Assembly: GCF_013267355.1 (NCBI RefSeq)
Contig: NZ_CP053985.1
Coordinates: 2,976,001-3,040,000, forward strand
Length of the DNA: 64,000 bases
Direction: 5' to 3'
Source of the DNA: Achromobacter pestifer
GTDB taxonomy: Bacteria > Pseudomonadota > Gammaproteobacteria > Burkholderiales > Burkholderiaceae_B
Shown here: in pieces, positions 17,159 through 26,266 of the stretch
How positions within the stretch are numbered: position 1 is the stretch's first letter
How the letters are laid out: each line of letters opens with the position of its first letter
Notes under the pieces: model-generated
Database searches by the model: none
Told to the model about the DNA's origin: nothing
What the model saw: the letters and a program-made list of their open reading frames with translations, nothing else
Position numbers and translations under genes: made by a program

Positions 17159-18930
17159 GCGGCGGTACTAGCAGCCTCGAGCACGATCCCTCGGCAACCC
17201 TGAACAAACCGCCGCGCGCCCAGTCGCGGTGGTTGATGGCGCTCGCCAAGGCGGCCAGGCTGCCGCTGATGCTGGCGGGCGCCGCGCCCCTCGTGAGCGG
17301 CGCCTTGCTGGTGGTGCAGGCCTGGCTGCTGGCCAGCGTGCTCGACGCGGCCATCGTCAGGCAGGCGCCCCGGCAGGAACTGCTGGGCGACATCGTGGCC
17401 ATAGCCGGACTCATGCTGCTGCGCGCCTGCATCACCTGGGCAGGCGAGCGCGCGGGCGCGGATGCGGCCGAGCGCATCAAGCGCCACGTGCGGCTATCGC
17501 TCTTCAGGCGCCTGGTGCAGAAGGGGCCGTACTGGAGCCGGGGGCAGGCGTCGGGTGAACTGGCGAGCGCGGTGGTGGACCAGGTCGAAGCCCTGGACGG
17601 GTTCTTCGCCAAGTACCTGCCCGCCATGGCCGCGGCCGCCATGCTGCCCGTGGCGTTTTCCGTGGTGCTGTTGCCGATGGACGTGATCGCGGGGCTGGTC
17701 CTGCTGATCACGGCGCCCTTGATTCCCTTGTTCATGGCCCTGGTGGGCTGGGGCGCCCAGGGTGCCAGCCGCCGGCATCTGCGCGCCTTCGCCCGCCTGT
17801 CGGGGTTCTTTGCCGACCGGCTGCGCGGCCTGTCCACGCTGAAGCTCTACGGCCGCGCCCAGGCCGAAGCCGAGTCCGTCGTGGCGGCCAGCGACGCGCT
17901 GCGCCAGCGCACGATGTCGGTGCTGCGCATCGCCTTTCTTTCGTCGGCGGTGCTGGAGTTTTTCGCGGCGCTGGGCGTGGCCGGGGTGGCGGTCTATATC
18001 GGTCTGACCTACCTTGGATTCCTGGACTTGCGCTGGTCGCCGCTGACCCTGCAGGCGGGACTGTTCTGTCTGCTGATGGCGCCGGAAGTCTACGCGCCGC
18101 TGCGCCAGTTCGCGGCGCACTACCACGACCGCGCGGCTGCGCTGGCGGCGGTTTCGCAGATCTCACTGCTGTTCGATGGCTTGCCGCAGGAAGGCGAGGG
18201 CCTGGCTGGCGACGCGTCTGGCCCACACACTCTTGCAGAGACCGCCGCAGGCCCAGGACGCCGTGGCTCAGGCGCAGCCCTTGCCATCGCAGATTTGAAT
18301 CTGGACGCGCCGGGCCGCAGCCAGGCGGTGCTTACGCAAGCCTGTCTGACGCTGGCGCCGGGCGAGCATGCCGCGCTGATGGGCCCCAGCGGCATCGGAA
18401 AATCCTCTCTGGTCGAGGCGATTGCGCGTCTGCGTCCGTTCCTGGGCGACATCCGCATCGACGGCCTGCCCTTGGCCGATTGGGACGAGGCGGCGCTGCG
18501 CCAGCGCGTGGCGCTGATAGGACAGAAGCCACAGCTGCTGACGGGTTCCATCGCCGACAGCATCCGCCTGGGCCGCCCCGACGCTTCCGATGCCGAGGTG
18601 CAGGCCGCTGCGCGCCGCGCCTGTGTGCTGGAGTTTGCGCAGGCCTTGCCGCAAGGGCTGGCGACGCAACTTGGCGGCCGCGGGCATGGCCTGTCCGGCG
18701 GCCAGGCGCAGCGCGTCGCGCTGGCGCGTCTGTTCTTGCGCGATCCGGGCTTGATCCTGCTGGATGAACCCACGGCGCATCTGGACGAGGCCACGCAGGC
18801 TCGCGTGCTGGACGAGATCCTGGAATTCTCCGCTGGCCGCACCTTGCTGCTGGCGACGCACGCGCCCGCGGTGGCGGCCCGGCTGGGCCGGACCCTGCGA
18901 GTGGCTGGCGGGAAAGTGGAAGACACATGA
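17155..18930 (+). CDS. cydD: Heterodimeric ABC transporter CydD (cytochrome bd assembly)
   Basis: Half of the CydDC exporter, which is needed for cytochrome bd maturation (thiol and haem homeostasis in the periplasm). The 591 residues comprise six membrane helices (about 30-320) and a C-terminal ATPase with Walker A GPSGIGKS, signature LSGGQAQR and Walker B LILLDEP. The start is GTG at 17155, overlapping cydX. A stretch at about residues 350-380 between the membrane and ATPase parts looks variable. Confidence 0.93.
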   Translation: MSGGTSSLEHDPSATLNKPPRAQSRWLMALAKAARLPLMLAGAAPLVSGALLVVQAWLLASVLDAAIVRQAPRQELLGDIVAIAGLMLLRACITWAGERAGADAAERIKRHVRLSLFRRLVQKGPYWSRGQASGELASAVVDQVEALDGFFAKYLPAMAAAAMLPVAFSVVLLPMDVIAGLVLLITAPLIPLFMALVGWGAQGASRRHLRAFARLSGFFADRLRGLSTLKLYGRAQAEAESVVAASDALRQRTMSVLRIAFLSSAVLEFFAALGVAGVAVYIGLTYLGFLDLRWSPLTLQAGLFCLLMAPEVYAPLRQFAAHYHDRAAALAAVSQISLLFDGLPQEGEGLAGDASGPHTLAETAAGPGRRGSGAALAIADLNLDAPGRSQAVLTQACLTLAPGEHAALMGPSGIGKSSLVEAIARLRPFLGDIRIDGLPLADWDEAALRQRVALIGQKPQLLTGSIADSIRLGRPDASDAEVQAAARRACVLEFAQALPQGLATQLGGRGHGLSGGQAQRVALARLFLRDPGLILLDEPTAHLDEATQARVLDEILEFSAGRTLLLATHAPAVAARLGRTLRVAGGKVEDT

Positions 18931-20630
18931 AGAATCTGTTGTTGCTCCTGCCGCTGTATGCGCGCCGTAAAAGCGGGCTTTTGCTCGCATTGTTCTGTGC
19001 GCTGGCCACCGTGGCCGCCGGCGTGGGCCTGCTGGGCGTGTCGGGCTGGTTCCTGACCGGCGCGGCCCTGGCGGGGGCGGGCGGCGCGTTCAATCTGTTT
19101 GCGCCCTCGGCGCTGGTGCGCGGCTTGTCGTTCCTGCGTATCGTCGCGCGCTATGCCGACCGTGTGGTGGGCCATTCGGCCACGCTGCGCCTGTTGGCGG
19201 ACCTGCGCGCGAAAGTCTTCTCGGCGCTGATCCGGCTCACGCCGCGGCAACTGGCGCGCTATCGCGATGGCGACCTGGTGGCGCGCATGACGGGCGACGT
19301 CGATGCCCTCGATACGGTCTTCCTGTTCGTGCTGGCGCCCTTGATCACCGCCGTCCTGGCGGGCGCGGTGCTGACCGCGGTGCTGGGATCATGGGTGCCT
19401 GCCGCCGCGCTGGCGCTGGCCCTGGCTTTGCTGATCGCTTGCGTGCTGGTGCCCCTGTGGCTGCTGCGCGCCGCGCGCAAGCCGGGCGCGGCGGCCCAGG
19501 AAAGCGCGGCGGGCTTGCGGGCCGCGACGCTGGACGCGGTGGACGGACACGCGGACATGGTGGCCCTGCATGCGCAGGCGCAGACGGCTGAGCATTTCGA
19601 GCGCCTGTGCGCAGCCAGCGCGCTGGCGCGCCGCAGCCAGGCGCGGGTGGCGGCCCGGGGGCAGTTCTTCCTGCAGGCCGCGGCTGGCGCATCGGTGCTG
19701 GCCTTGCTCTGGTTCGGCCTGGACACACTGGAGGCGGGGCGGATCGAAGGTCCGGCGCTGGCGGGCCTGCTGCTGGCGGTCATCGGAATTTTCGAGGTGG
19801 CCGGCCCCATCATGCGAGGGGCGTCGCGCATGGGTTCGGCGATATCGGCGGCGGCGCGCATCCGCGAGGTGACGCAATGCGAGCCGGACATGCAGGACCC
19901 GTCAGCACCGCGCGCGCTGCCCGATAGCGGCGCGCTGGAATTGGATGGCGTGCGCTTTGCCTATCCCGCGCGCGTGCAGGGTGCGAGTCCGCTAGTGCTT
20001 GATGGCGTCAGCCTGCGTGTAGAGCCGGGCGAGCGGGTCGCCATCGTCGGCCCCAGCGGCGCGGGCAAGTCGACCTTGCTGCACCTGCTTTTGCGCCTGG
20101 AGGATCCGCAGGCGGGTCAGGTGCGTTTTGGCGGCTGCGATGCCCGGGACTGTGCGCAGGCCGATTGGCACCGGCGCATCGCGCTGCTGTCGCAAGACGC
20201 TCCGGTATTCCTGGGGACCCTGCGCACCAACCTGCTCATCGGCGATCCCGCGGCGGACGACGCCGCCTTGTGGCGTGCGCTGGATGCGGCGAGGCTGGGC
20301 GACTTCGTGCGCGGCCTGCCCGATGGCCTGGATACCTGGGCGGGCGAGACGGGGTCGCAGCTGTCGGCGGGACAAGCGCGGCGCCTGTGCCTGGCGCGGG
20401 CGCTGTTGTCGCCGGCCGCGGTCATCGTGCTGGACGAGCCGACCGCGGGACTGGATGCCGAGGTCGAAGCGGCGTTCTACACCGACCTGACAGGCGCCGT
20501 GCGGGGACGCACCGTGGTGCTCGCCACCCACGCGGCCTTGCCCTCCGGGTCGGTCGATCGCCGCTACGTATTGCAGGGCGGCCGGCTACAGCAATGTGAA
20601 TTGTCATCGGGGACGGCAACCCTGGCTTAA
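18927..20630 (+). CDS. cydC: Heterodimeric ABC transporter CydC (cytochrome bd assembly)
   Basis: Second half of the CydDC exporter, 567 residues. It has six membrane helices and an ATPase domain with Walker A GPSGAGKS and Walker B VIVLDEP; the signature is LSAGQAR, a variant of LSGGQ. Asymmetry between the two ATP sites is common in such heterodimers. It overlaps cydD by 4 bp (ATGA) and ends the operon; apt follows 54 bp later. Confidence 0.93.
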   Translation: MKNLLLLLPLYARRKSGLLLALFCALATVAAGVGLLGVSGWFLTGAALAGAGGAFNLFAPSALVRGLSFLRIVARYADRVVGHSATLRLLADLRAKVFSALIRLTPRQLARYRDGDLVARMTGDVDALDTVFLFVLAPLITAVLAGAVLTAVLGSWVPAAALALALALLIACVLVPLWLLRAARKPGAAAQESAAGLRAATLDAVDGHADMVALHAQAQTAEHFERLCAASALARRSQARVAARGQFFLQAAAGASVLALLWFGLDTLEAGRIEGPALAGLLLAVIGIFEVAGPIMRGASRMGSAISAAARIREVTQCEPDMQDPSAPRALPDSGALELDGVRFAYPARVQGASPLVLDGVSLRVEPGERVAIVGPSGAGKSTLLHLLLRLEDPQAGQVRFGGCDARDCAQADWHRRIALLSQDAPVFLGTLRTNLLIGDPAADDAALWRALDAARLGDFVRGLPDGLDTWAGETGSQLSAGQARRLCLARALLSPAAVIVLDEPTAGLDAEVEAAFYTDLTGAVRGRTVVLATHAALPSGSVDRRYVLQGGRLQQCELSSGTATLA

Positions 20631-20684
20631 GCGCGGTTGCGAGGTTATAGTTCGCCTTGCTTCAATTCTTCAGGGCCGTCTTCC

Positions 20685-21239
20685 ATGCAGACCGACAACG
20701 CCGAGTACATCCGGCGCACCATCCGCAGCGTTCCAGACTGGCCCCAACCCGGTGTCATATTCCGCGACATCACGCCCGTGCTGCAGGATCCGCGCGCGTT
20801 CCGGGTGCTTATCGATCTTTTCGTCTACCGCTACATGCGCCAGCGCCTGGACCTGGTGGCTGGCGTGGACGCGCGCGGCTTCATCGTGGGCAGCGTGCTG
20901 GCCTACGAACTCAACCTGGGTTTCGTACCCGTGCGCAAGAAAGGCAAGCTGCCGTTCCGCACCGTGGCCGAGGAATACTCGCTCGAGTACGGCAACGCGT
21001 CGGTCGAGATGCACACGGACTCCGTGCGCACCGGCCAGCGCGTCCTGCTGGTGGACGACCTGATCGCCACGGGCGGCACCATGCTGGCCGCCATCAAGTT
21101 GCTGCAGCGCCTGGGCGCCAACGTGGTCGAGGCGGCCGCCATCATCGATCTGCCCGACCTGGGCGGTTCAGCCAAGGTCGCCGCCACCGGCACGCCGCTC
21201 TACACCGTCTGTCAGTACAGCGCCGACAGCGCTGCGTAG
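20685..21239 (+). CDS. apt: Adenine phosphoribosyltransferase
   Basis: Purine salvage enzyme making AMP from adenine and PRPP. The 184-residue product has the PRPP-binding motif [13 protein letters not shown] and the adenine-site region DARGFIVGS. The ATG at 20685 is used rather than one at 20637, since the family starts with the [17 protein letters not shown] region. It is convergent with the LysR gene 3 bp away. Confidence 0.95.
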   Translation: MQTDNAEYIRRTIRSVPDWPQPGVIFRDITPVLQDPRAFRVLIDLFVYRYMRQRLDLVAGVDARGFIVGSVLAYELNLGFVPVRKKGKLPFRTVAEEYSLEYGNASVEMHTDSVRTGQRVLLVDDLIATGGTMLAAIKLLQRLGANVVEAAAIIDLPDLGGSAKVAATGTPLYTVCQYSADSAA

Positions 21240-21242
21240 AGG

Positions 21243-22133
21243 TTACGCGTCCGACAAACGCGGCTGGATAAAGTCCAGGAACGCCTTGGTCTTCGCCGGC
21301 AACATGCGCGAAGGCAACAGGGCAAAGAGCGGCAGGGGAGTCAGGCTCCATTCCGGCAGCACCCGCACCAGGCCAGCCTGTTTGATGGCGCGTTCCATCG
21401 CGTCGAAGACCAACACCGGCGTGATGCCCAGGCCTTGTCCGGCCAACCGTCCGAGCATGCCGATATTGTTGGCAGACAGACGGCCCGATACCTGCACGCG
21501 CTCCACCTTGTCGCCCGAATGCAGCATCCAGAAGGATGAATCCTCGCGCATGGTGGGGCGCAGGCATTCGTGGTGGCTGAGGTCCGCCGGCACCCGCGGT
21601 TCGCCGTGGCGGGCCAGGTACTCGGGCGAGGCATACAACTGGTGGGCCATCAGCACGATCTTGCGGGAGATCAGGCTGGAATCCGGCTGCTGCCCGAAAC
21701 GCAGGATCAGGTCGAACGGATTGCTGATGGGATCGATCGGCCGCATGCTCAGGTCGAAGTCGCATTCGATGTCCGGATGCTGCTCGCGGAATTCTCTGAT
21801 GACCGCGGGCAGGAACAGCTGCGCCAGGCTGGTCGGCAGCGAGATGCGCAGGCGCCCCTTGGGCTGCACCGCCATGTCCAGCAGCTGGTCGTGCGCAATA
21901 CGCGCTTCTTCCACGATATGCCGGCAGCGCTCGAAATAGATGGCGCCGGCCTCGGTCAGGTCAATCTTGCGCGTACTGCGGTTGAGCAGCCGCATGCCGA
22001 TGCTGCGCTCCAGCTCACTGACGCGGCGCGAGAGCGTGGACGTCGGAATATTCAAGGCTTCGGCCGCGTGGCTGAAGTTCTTGCGCTTGGCGACTTCGAC
22101 AAACAAAGCGATGTCGTTAAGCTGGATATCCAT
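21243..22133 (-). CDS. LysR-family transcriptional regulator
   Basis: The 296-residue LysR protein has an N-terminal winged helix at about 1-60 (FSHAAEALNIPTSTLSRRVSELE) and a C-terminal substrate-binding domain. The ATG at 22133 (MDIQLND) is chosen; an upstream ATG at 22151 lacks conservation. It is divergent from the DUF4148 gene across 383 bp. It strongly resembles the other LysR protein at 55145-56035 (same length, same MDIQLND start), so the two are paralogues. The ligand is unknown. Confidence 0.92.
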   Translation of the reverse strand: MDIQLNDIALFVEVAKRKNFSHAAEALNIPTSTLSRRVSELERSIGMRLLNRSTRKIDLTEAGAIYFERCRHIVEEARIAHDQLLDMAVQPKGRLRISLPTSLAQLFLPAVIREFREQHPDIECDFDLSMRPIDPISNPFDLILRFGQQPDSSLISRKIVLMAHQLYASPEYLARHGEPRVPADLSHHECLRPTMREDSSFWMLHSGDKVERVQVSGRLSANNIGMLGRLAGQGLGITPVLVFDAMERAIKQAGLVRVLPEWSLTPLPLFALLPSRMLPAKTKAFLDFIQPRLSDA

Positions 22134-22152
22134 GGGGCCCTCGAAGTTCAAA

Positions 22153-22188
22153 ATTCCATTTCTGGCAGATTTGTATGATAAATGGAAT
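22153..22188. promoter_or_regulatory. Inverted repeat beside the LysR start (autoregulatory site candidate)
   Basis: Perfect 9-bp arms ATTCCATTT (22153-22161) and AAATGGAAT (22180-22188) are separated by 18 bp. The site begins 19 bp upstream of the LysR start codon, which fits negative autoregulation by a LysR dimer or tetramer. Confidence 0.5.
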
Positions 22189-22358
22189 CATTGTCCCGCC
22201 AGTAGAAATGTCTATTTCCCCGGGCTGAACGGTGCCTCCATCGGGTCACCGGCACATCTTGCGTTACCCAGCTTGCTTGCGGCTGAACGCCGGCAAGGCT
22301 TGCCGTTGCTTGATCGCGCGATTCAATGTGCAGAAAATGCGCAAATTCTGGCGTTGGC

Positions 22359-22407
22359 AACCCTTAATTGTCCCATCCATGCAAATATGTTCACCAAAAT
22401 AAGGGTT
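22359..22407. promoter_or_regulatory. Widely spaced inverted repeat upstream of the DUF4148 gene
   Basis: Perfect 8-bp arms AACCCTTA (22359-22366) and TAAGGGTT (22400-22407) are separated by 33 bp. Centre-to-centre spacing is 41 bp, about four helical turns. The site lies 110 bp before the DUF4148 start. Confidence 0.45.
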
Positions 22408-22516
22408 TTTACTAAGTCGCAATCGCCAGATACTTCGTCCCAGCAATCAAATTGTCATATCGCACCTGCCAGCCTGGCAGAAGACGATGTGCAAGGTTTA
22501 GGATGGAGTCATCTCA

Positions 22517-22900
22517 ATGAAAGCCCTAGCTACCGCACTCATGGTTACCGCAACGCTGGTGGGTATGTCCGCCGCTCACGCCGATGGCAAGACGCGTGAA
22601 CAGGTCCAGCAGGAACTGCAAGCTGCCAAGACCGCCGGCCAGGTCACGTTTGGTGAACTGGACTACCCGCCTGCCACCGTGGAGCGCACCAGCCTGTCGC
22701 GTGAACAAGTCCAGCAGGAACTGCAAAGCGCCAAGGCTGCCGGCCAGGTCACCTCCGCCGAACTGGACTACCCGCCCAAGGCTGCCGTGTCGCAGACCGC
22801 CGGCAAGACCCGCGAACAAGTGCGCCAGGAACTGGCCGAGGCCAAGGCCCGCGGCGAGTACAGCTTTGGCGAACTGGACTATCCGCCCCAAGGCCGTTAA
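22517..22900 (+). CDS. Secreted DUF4148 protein with three tandem repeats
   Basis: The 127-residue product has a Sec signal peptide (about 1-23, ending AHA). The rest is three copies of a roughly 35-residue unit: K/S-x-REQV-Q-ELxxAKxxGxxxxxELDYPP. This is the DUF4148 family common in Burkholderiales; its function is not established. An AGGATGGAG element precedes the ATG. A good terminator follows. The adjacent divergent LysR gene is the obvious candidate regulator. Confidence 0.85.
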   Translation: MKALATALMVTATLVGMSAAHADGKTREQVQQELQAAKTAGQVTFGELDYPPATVERTSLSREQVQQELQSAKAAGQVTSAELDYPPKAAVSQTAGKTREQVRQELAEAKARGEYSFGELDYPPQGR

Positions 22901-22922
22901 GCCGTTCCGCAAGCAAGGAAAC

Positions 22923-22950
22923 GCCCCTACGGACGCCGAGGGGCTTTTTT
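22923..22950 (+). terminator. Rho-independent terminator after the DUF4148 gene
   Basis: Arms GCCCCT (22923-22928) and AGGGGC (22939-22944) with a 10-base loop are followed directly by six T residues. Confidence 0.85.
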
Positions 22951-23331
22951 CTGCGCGGGAGGCATGGCCCTGATGGCCAATAGTGTCGCGTTTGCGCATC
23001 AAAATTGTCCGGACCACCCAACAACTCTTGTTGGTCTTTCAGGCCTGGCAGGAGAATAACCAAAGCCCGCCGGATGTTTTGCGAGCCTTGATTCGCATTT
23101 GATATCAATACGTTAATGCAGGTTTCCAAAGAGAGTAGCTAGTAAGAAGGCCGTCATTATCCCAACCATGGAAAGTAGTTCTTCGAAATCCGGGTTACTT
23201 CGAATTGGCGCAAGCTGGACACTGACTCCAGTGCATGCGCCGCTAACTTGTTCGCAGCGGCACGCAGATTCCCGGCCCTGTGCGCGGTGGGTTTGCGGTT
23301 TGCCTTTCATCTCGCCATTTTGGGGACTTAT
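22951..23331. other. Long porin upstream region
   Basis: No gene is evident in these 381 bp. They contain a perfect 7-bp inverted repeat, CCAACAA-CTC-TTGTTGG (23018-23034), and the palindrome TTGATATCAA (23099-23108), followed by the porin leader. The region is long enough for regulator sites or a small RNA, but I cannot show one. Confidence 0.5.
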
Positions 23332-24444
23332 ATGAAGAAGACGCTATTGGCTGTCGCGCTGCTGGCTGGTTTTGCCGGCGCTGCGCAAGCCGCAGACTCC
23401 GTGACGCTGTACGGCTTGATCGACGCCGGTATTGGCTACGAGAAGGTCAAGTTCGACGGCAATTCGCAAAGCCGCTTCGGCGGCGTGCAGGGCGTGAGCA
23501 GCGGCTCGCGTTTCGGCCTGCGCGGCACTGAAGATCTGGGCGACGGCCTGCGCGCCGTGTTCACCCTGGAAGGCGGCTTCGGCCCCATGAACGGCAAGTC
23601 GCTGCAGAACGGCCGCCTGTTCGGGCGCCAGGCCACCGTGGGCCTGGACAGCGATTCCTGGGGCCGCCTGGAATTTGGCCGCCAGACCAACCTGGCTTCC
23701 AAGTACTTCGGTTCGATCGACCCGTTCTCGATCAGCTACAACACCGCCAACATGGGTACCACGTTCGGCAGCGCCAACACGATGCGCCTGGACAACATGG
23801 TCCTGTACCAGACCCCCAGCATGGGCGGCTTCAAGGTGGGCGTGGGCTACTCGTTCAGCGCCGATGACACGGTCAGCGACAGCTCGCAGACCGGCTTCCA
23901 GACCGGCAACAACAACCGCGTGCTGACCGCGGGCGTGCAGTACGTCAACGGCCCGCTGAACCTGGCGGCGGCGTATGACCGCTTCAACCCGTCCAACGGC
24001 CAGACCGGCGGCAAGTCCGAAGCGCGCATCCAGGAGTACATCCTGGGTGGTTCGTATGACTTCGAAGTCGTGAAGGTTGCGGCGGCATTCGGCCAGACCC
24101 GCGACGGCTGGTTCGTCGGCCAGAACATGGGCACCACGCCCGATGGCATGCAGAACCTGGGCTCGTTCAAGCTGGCTGACGGCTTCCGCGCCAATTCGTA
24201 CATGATCGGCGCCACCGTGCCGCTGGGCCGCCACTCGGTCTTCGGTTCGTGGCAGCGTGCGACCGCCAGCAACGACAAGCTGACGGGCGACGACGCGACG
24301 TTCAACGTCTACAGCCTGGGCTACACCTACGACTTCACCAAGCGCACCAACCTGTACGCGTACGCCTCCTACGGCGACAACTACGCGTTCCAGCGCGATG
24401 CGACCGACACGGCTGTCGCCGTGGGTGTGCGTCACCGTTTCTAA
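23332..24444 (+). CDS. Gram-negative outer-membrane general porin
   Basis: The 370-residue trimeric beta-barrel porin has a signal peptide ending AQA at about residue 22. The first strand is SVTLYGLIDAG and the C terminus ends in RHRF, the aromatic terminal residue needed for barrel assembly. Internal motifs such as SRFGLRGTEDLGDGL and GRLFGRQATVGL are typical of Bordetella and Burkholderiales porins. The ATG at 23332 is chosen because the signal peptide begins MKKTLLAV. It stands alone with its own terminator. Confidence 0.95.
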   Translation: MKKTLLAVALLAGFAGAAQAADSVTLYGLIDAGIGYEKVKFDGNSQSRFGGVQGVSSGSRFGLRGTEDLGDGLRAVFTLEGGFGPMNGKSLQNGRLFGRQATVGLDSDSWGRLEFGRQTNLASKYFGSIDPFSISYNTANMGTTFGSANTMRLDNMVLYQTPSMGGFKVGVGYSFSADDTVSDSSQTGFQTGNNNRVLTAGVQYVNGPLNLAAAYDRFNPSNGQTGGKSEARIQEYILGGSYDFEVVKVAAAFGQTRDGWFVGQNMGTTPDGMQNLGSFKLADGFRANSYMIGATVPLGRHSVFGSWQRATASNDKLTGDDATFNVYSLGYTYDFTKRTNLYAYASYGDNYAFQRDATDTAVAVGVRHRF

Positions 24445-24559
24445 GCGCTAGGACGTCCGGCAGACCTTGCTGAATGCGCGGCCCATCTCCGTGGGCCGCC
24501 GAGTGACAGCGAACCCCCCCTACTGGTTGCCGCCGGACGTTTCTAGAGCAGGGAAGGGA

Positions 24560-24588
24560 AGGGCCTCCGCAAGGAGGCCCTCTCGTTT
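24560..24588 (+). terminator. Rho-independent terminator after the porin gene
   Basis: Nine-bp arms AGGGCCTCC and GGAGGCCCT around a GCAA tetraloop are followed by CTCGTTTT. Confidence 0.85.
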
Positions 24589-24603
24589 TCAGGTCTTTTG
24601 CCG

Positions 24604-24676
24604 CCGGGCCGCCCCAAGGCAAAAGGGCCCCCTCGGGGGGCAGCAAGCCCGCGTAGCGGGTGAGGCGTGGGGGCGT
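24604..24676. repeat. GC-rich intergenic repeat element between porin and ilvA
   Basis: This block contains nested hairpins: C and G runs around TC near 24628-24641, and CCCGC-GTA-GCGGG at about 24648-24660. The outer ends are complementary (GCCCC... with ...GGGGC). It looks like the dispersed palindromic element frequent between genes in Achromobacter, Bordetella and relatives. It sits just beyond the ilvA stop and probably ends that transcript. No second copy lies in this window. Confidence 0.55.
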
Positions 24677-24682
24677 TTTCCT

Positions 24683-26191
24683 TTAGAGGAACAGTTTGTA
24701 GGCTGGGTTGTCGGTTTCGTTCCAGTGGGGATAGCCCAGCTCCGCAACGAAGCTGCGGAACTGTTTCTTATCCGCGGGAGGAACCTGGATGCCGATCAGG
24801 ATGCGGCCGTAGTCGGCGCCCTGGTTGCGATAGTGGAACAGGCTGATGTTCCAGTCCGGATTCATGGCGTTCAGGAAGCGCATCAGCGCGCCGGGGCGTT
24901 CCGGGAACTCGAAGCGGTACAGCAGTTCGTTGCGCGCCAGCGCCGAGCGTCCGCCCACCATATGGCGCAAGTGGGTCTTGGCCATTTCGTCGTGGGTCAG
25001 GTCCAGCGTGTCAAAGCCATGGCGGCGGAAGTTCGCGGCGATCTTGTCGGGCTCGGACGCCGAGGACACCTGGATGCCGACGAAGACGTGCGCGCGGTCC
25101 GCGTCGGAGATGCGGTAGTTGAACTCGGTCACGCTGCGCTCGCCCACCAGCTCACAGAAGCGGCGGAAGCTGCCGCGCTGCTCGGGCATGGTGACGGCGA
25201 ACACGGCTTCGCGCATTTCACCGACCTCGGCGCGTTCGGCGACGAAGCGCAGGCGGTCGAAGTTCATGTTGGCGCCGCAGGCGATCGCCACCAGCGTCTT
25301 GCCCTTCAGGTGGTGTTCGGCCGCGTACTGCTTGGCGCCCGCGACCGCCATCGCGCCGGCCGGTTCCAGCACGCTGCGCGTGTCCTGGAACACGTCCTTG
25401 ATAGCCGCGCAGATTGCGTCGGTGTTGACCACCACGAAGTCGTCCACATACTGGCGAGTGAGCTTGAAGGTTTCCGCGCCCACCATCTTGACCGCCGTGC
25501 CGTCCGAGAACAGTCCCACGTCGGTGAGCTGCACACGGCGTCCCGCGCGCACGCTGCGCAGCATGGCATCGGAATCTTCCGTCTGCACGCCGATGATCTT
25601 GATCTCCGGGCGCAGTTGCTTGATGTAGGTGGCCACGCCGGCGATCAGCCCGCCGCCGCCGATGGCGACGAAGATGGCGTCGATCGGACCTGGATGCTGG
25701 CGCAGGATCTCCATGCCCACGGTGCCCTGGCCGGCGATGACGTCGGGATCATCGAACGGATGGACGAAGGTCAGCTTCTCTTTCTTCTCCAGGATCTGCG
25801 CATGCGCGTAGGCGTCGGAAAAGCTCTCGCCGGCCAGCACCACTTCGCCGCCCAGGCGGCGCACCGCGTCGATCTTTACCTGCGGGCTGGTGGTGGGCAT
25901 GACGATGACCGCGCGGCAGCCCAGCCGGCTGGCCGCCAGCGCGACGCCTTGGGCGTGGTTGCCGGCCGAGGCCGCGATGACGCCGCGGTTGCGCGCGGCC
26001 GGGCTCAGGTTGGCCATCTTGTTGTACGCCCCGCGCAGCTTGAAACTGAACACCGCCTGCGTATCCTCGCGCTTGAGCAGCACCGTGTTCGAGATCCGCT
26101 GCGACAGCAGCGGCGCCCTTTCCAGCGGCGATTCGACCGCGACGTCGTAAACCTTGGAAGTCAGGATGCGTTTCAGGTAGTCAGTGGACAT
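24683..26191 (-). CDS. ilvA: Threonine ammonia-lyase (biosynthetic)
   Basis: PLP enzyme converting threonine to 2-oxobutanoate, the first step of isoleucine synthesis. The 502-residue length fits the biosynthetic form: a catalytic fold-type II domain with the PLP lysine in FSFKLRGAYNK and the glycine loop VAIGGGG, then two C-terminal ACT-like domains (about 330-500) for feedback inhibition. It stands alone, divergent from the yqaA-type gene. Confidence 0.95.
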   Translation of the reverse strand: MSTDYLKRILTSKVYDVAVESPLERAPLLSQRISNTVLLKREDTQAVFSFKLRGAYNKMANLSPAARNRGVIAASAGNHAQGVALAASRLGCRAVIVMPTTSPQVKIDAVRRLGGEVVLAGESFSDAYAHAQILEKKEKLTFVHPFDDPDVIAGQGTVGMEILRQHPGPIDAIFVAIGGGGLIAGVATYIKQLRPEIKIIGVQTEDSDAMLRSVRAGRRVQLTDVGLFSDGTAVKMVGAETFKLTRQYVDDFVVVNTDAICAAIKDVFQDTRSVLEPAGAMAVAGAKQYAAEHHLKGKTLVAIACGANMNFDRLRFVAERAEVGEMREAVFAVTMPEQRGSFRRFCELVGERSVTEFNYRISDADRAHVFVGIQVSSASEPDKIAANFRRHGFDTLDLTHDEMAKTHLRHMVGGRSALARNELLYRFEFPERPGALMRFLNAMNPDWNISLFHYRNQGADYGRILIGIQVPPADKKQFRSFVAELGYPHWNETDNPAYKLFL

Positions 26192-26266
26192 GGGACAGCG
26201 GCTGGCGGCAAGAAGTAGGGAAGTGGGGCAGATTATGCACCCGTGCGCGGCTACACTCGCCCCACT

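Larger units (their letters stand above)
22134..22516. other. Divergent LysR/DUF4148 intergenic region
   Basis: This 383-bp, comparatively AT-rich stretch has no gene I can support. It contains two long-spaced inverted repeats listed separately and must hold both divergent promoters. Confidence 0.6.
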
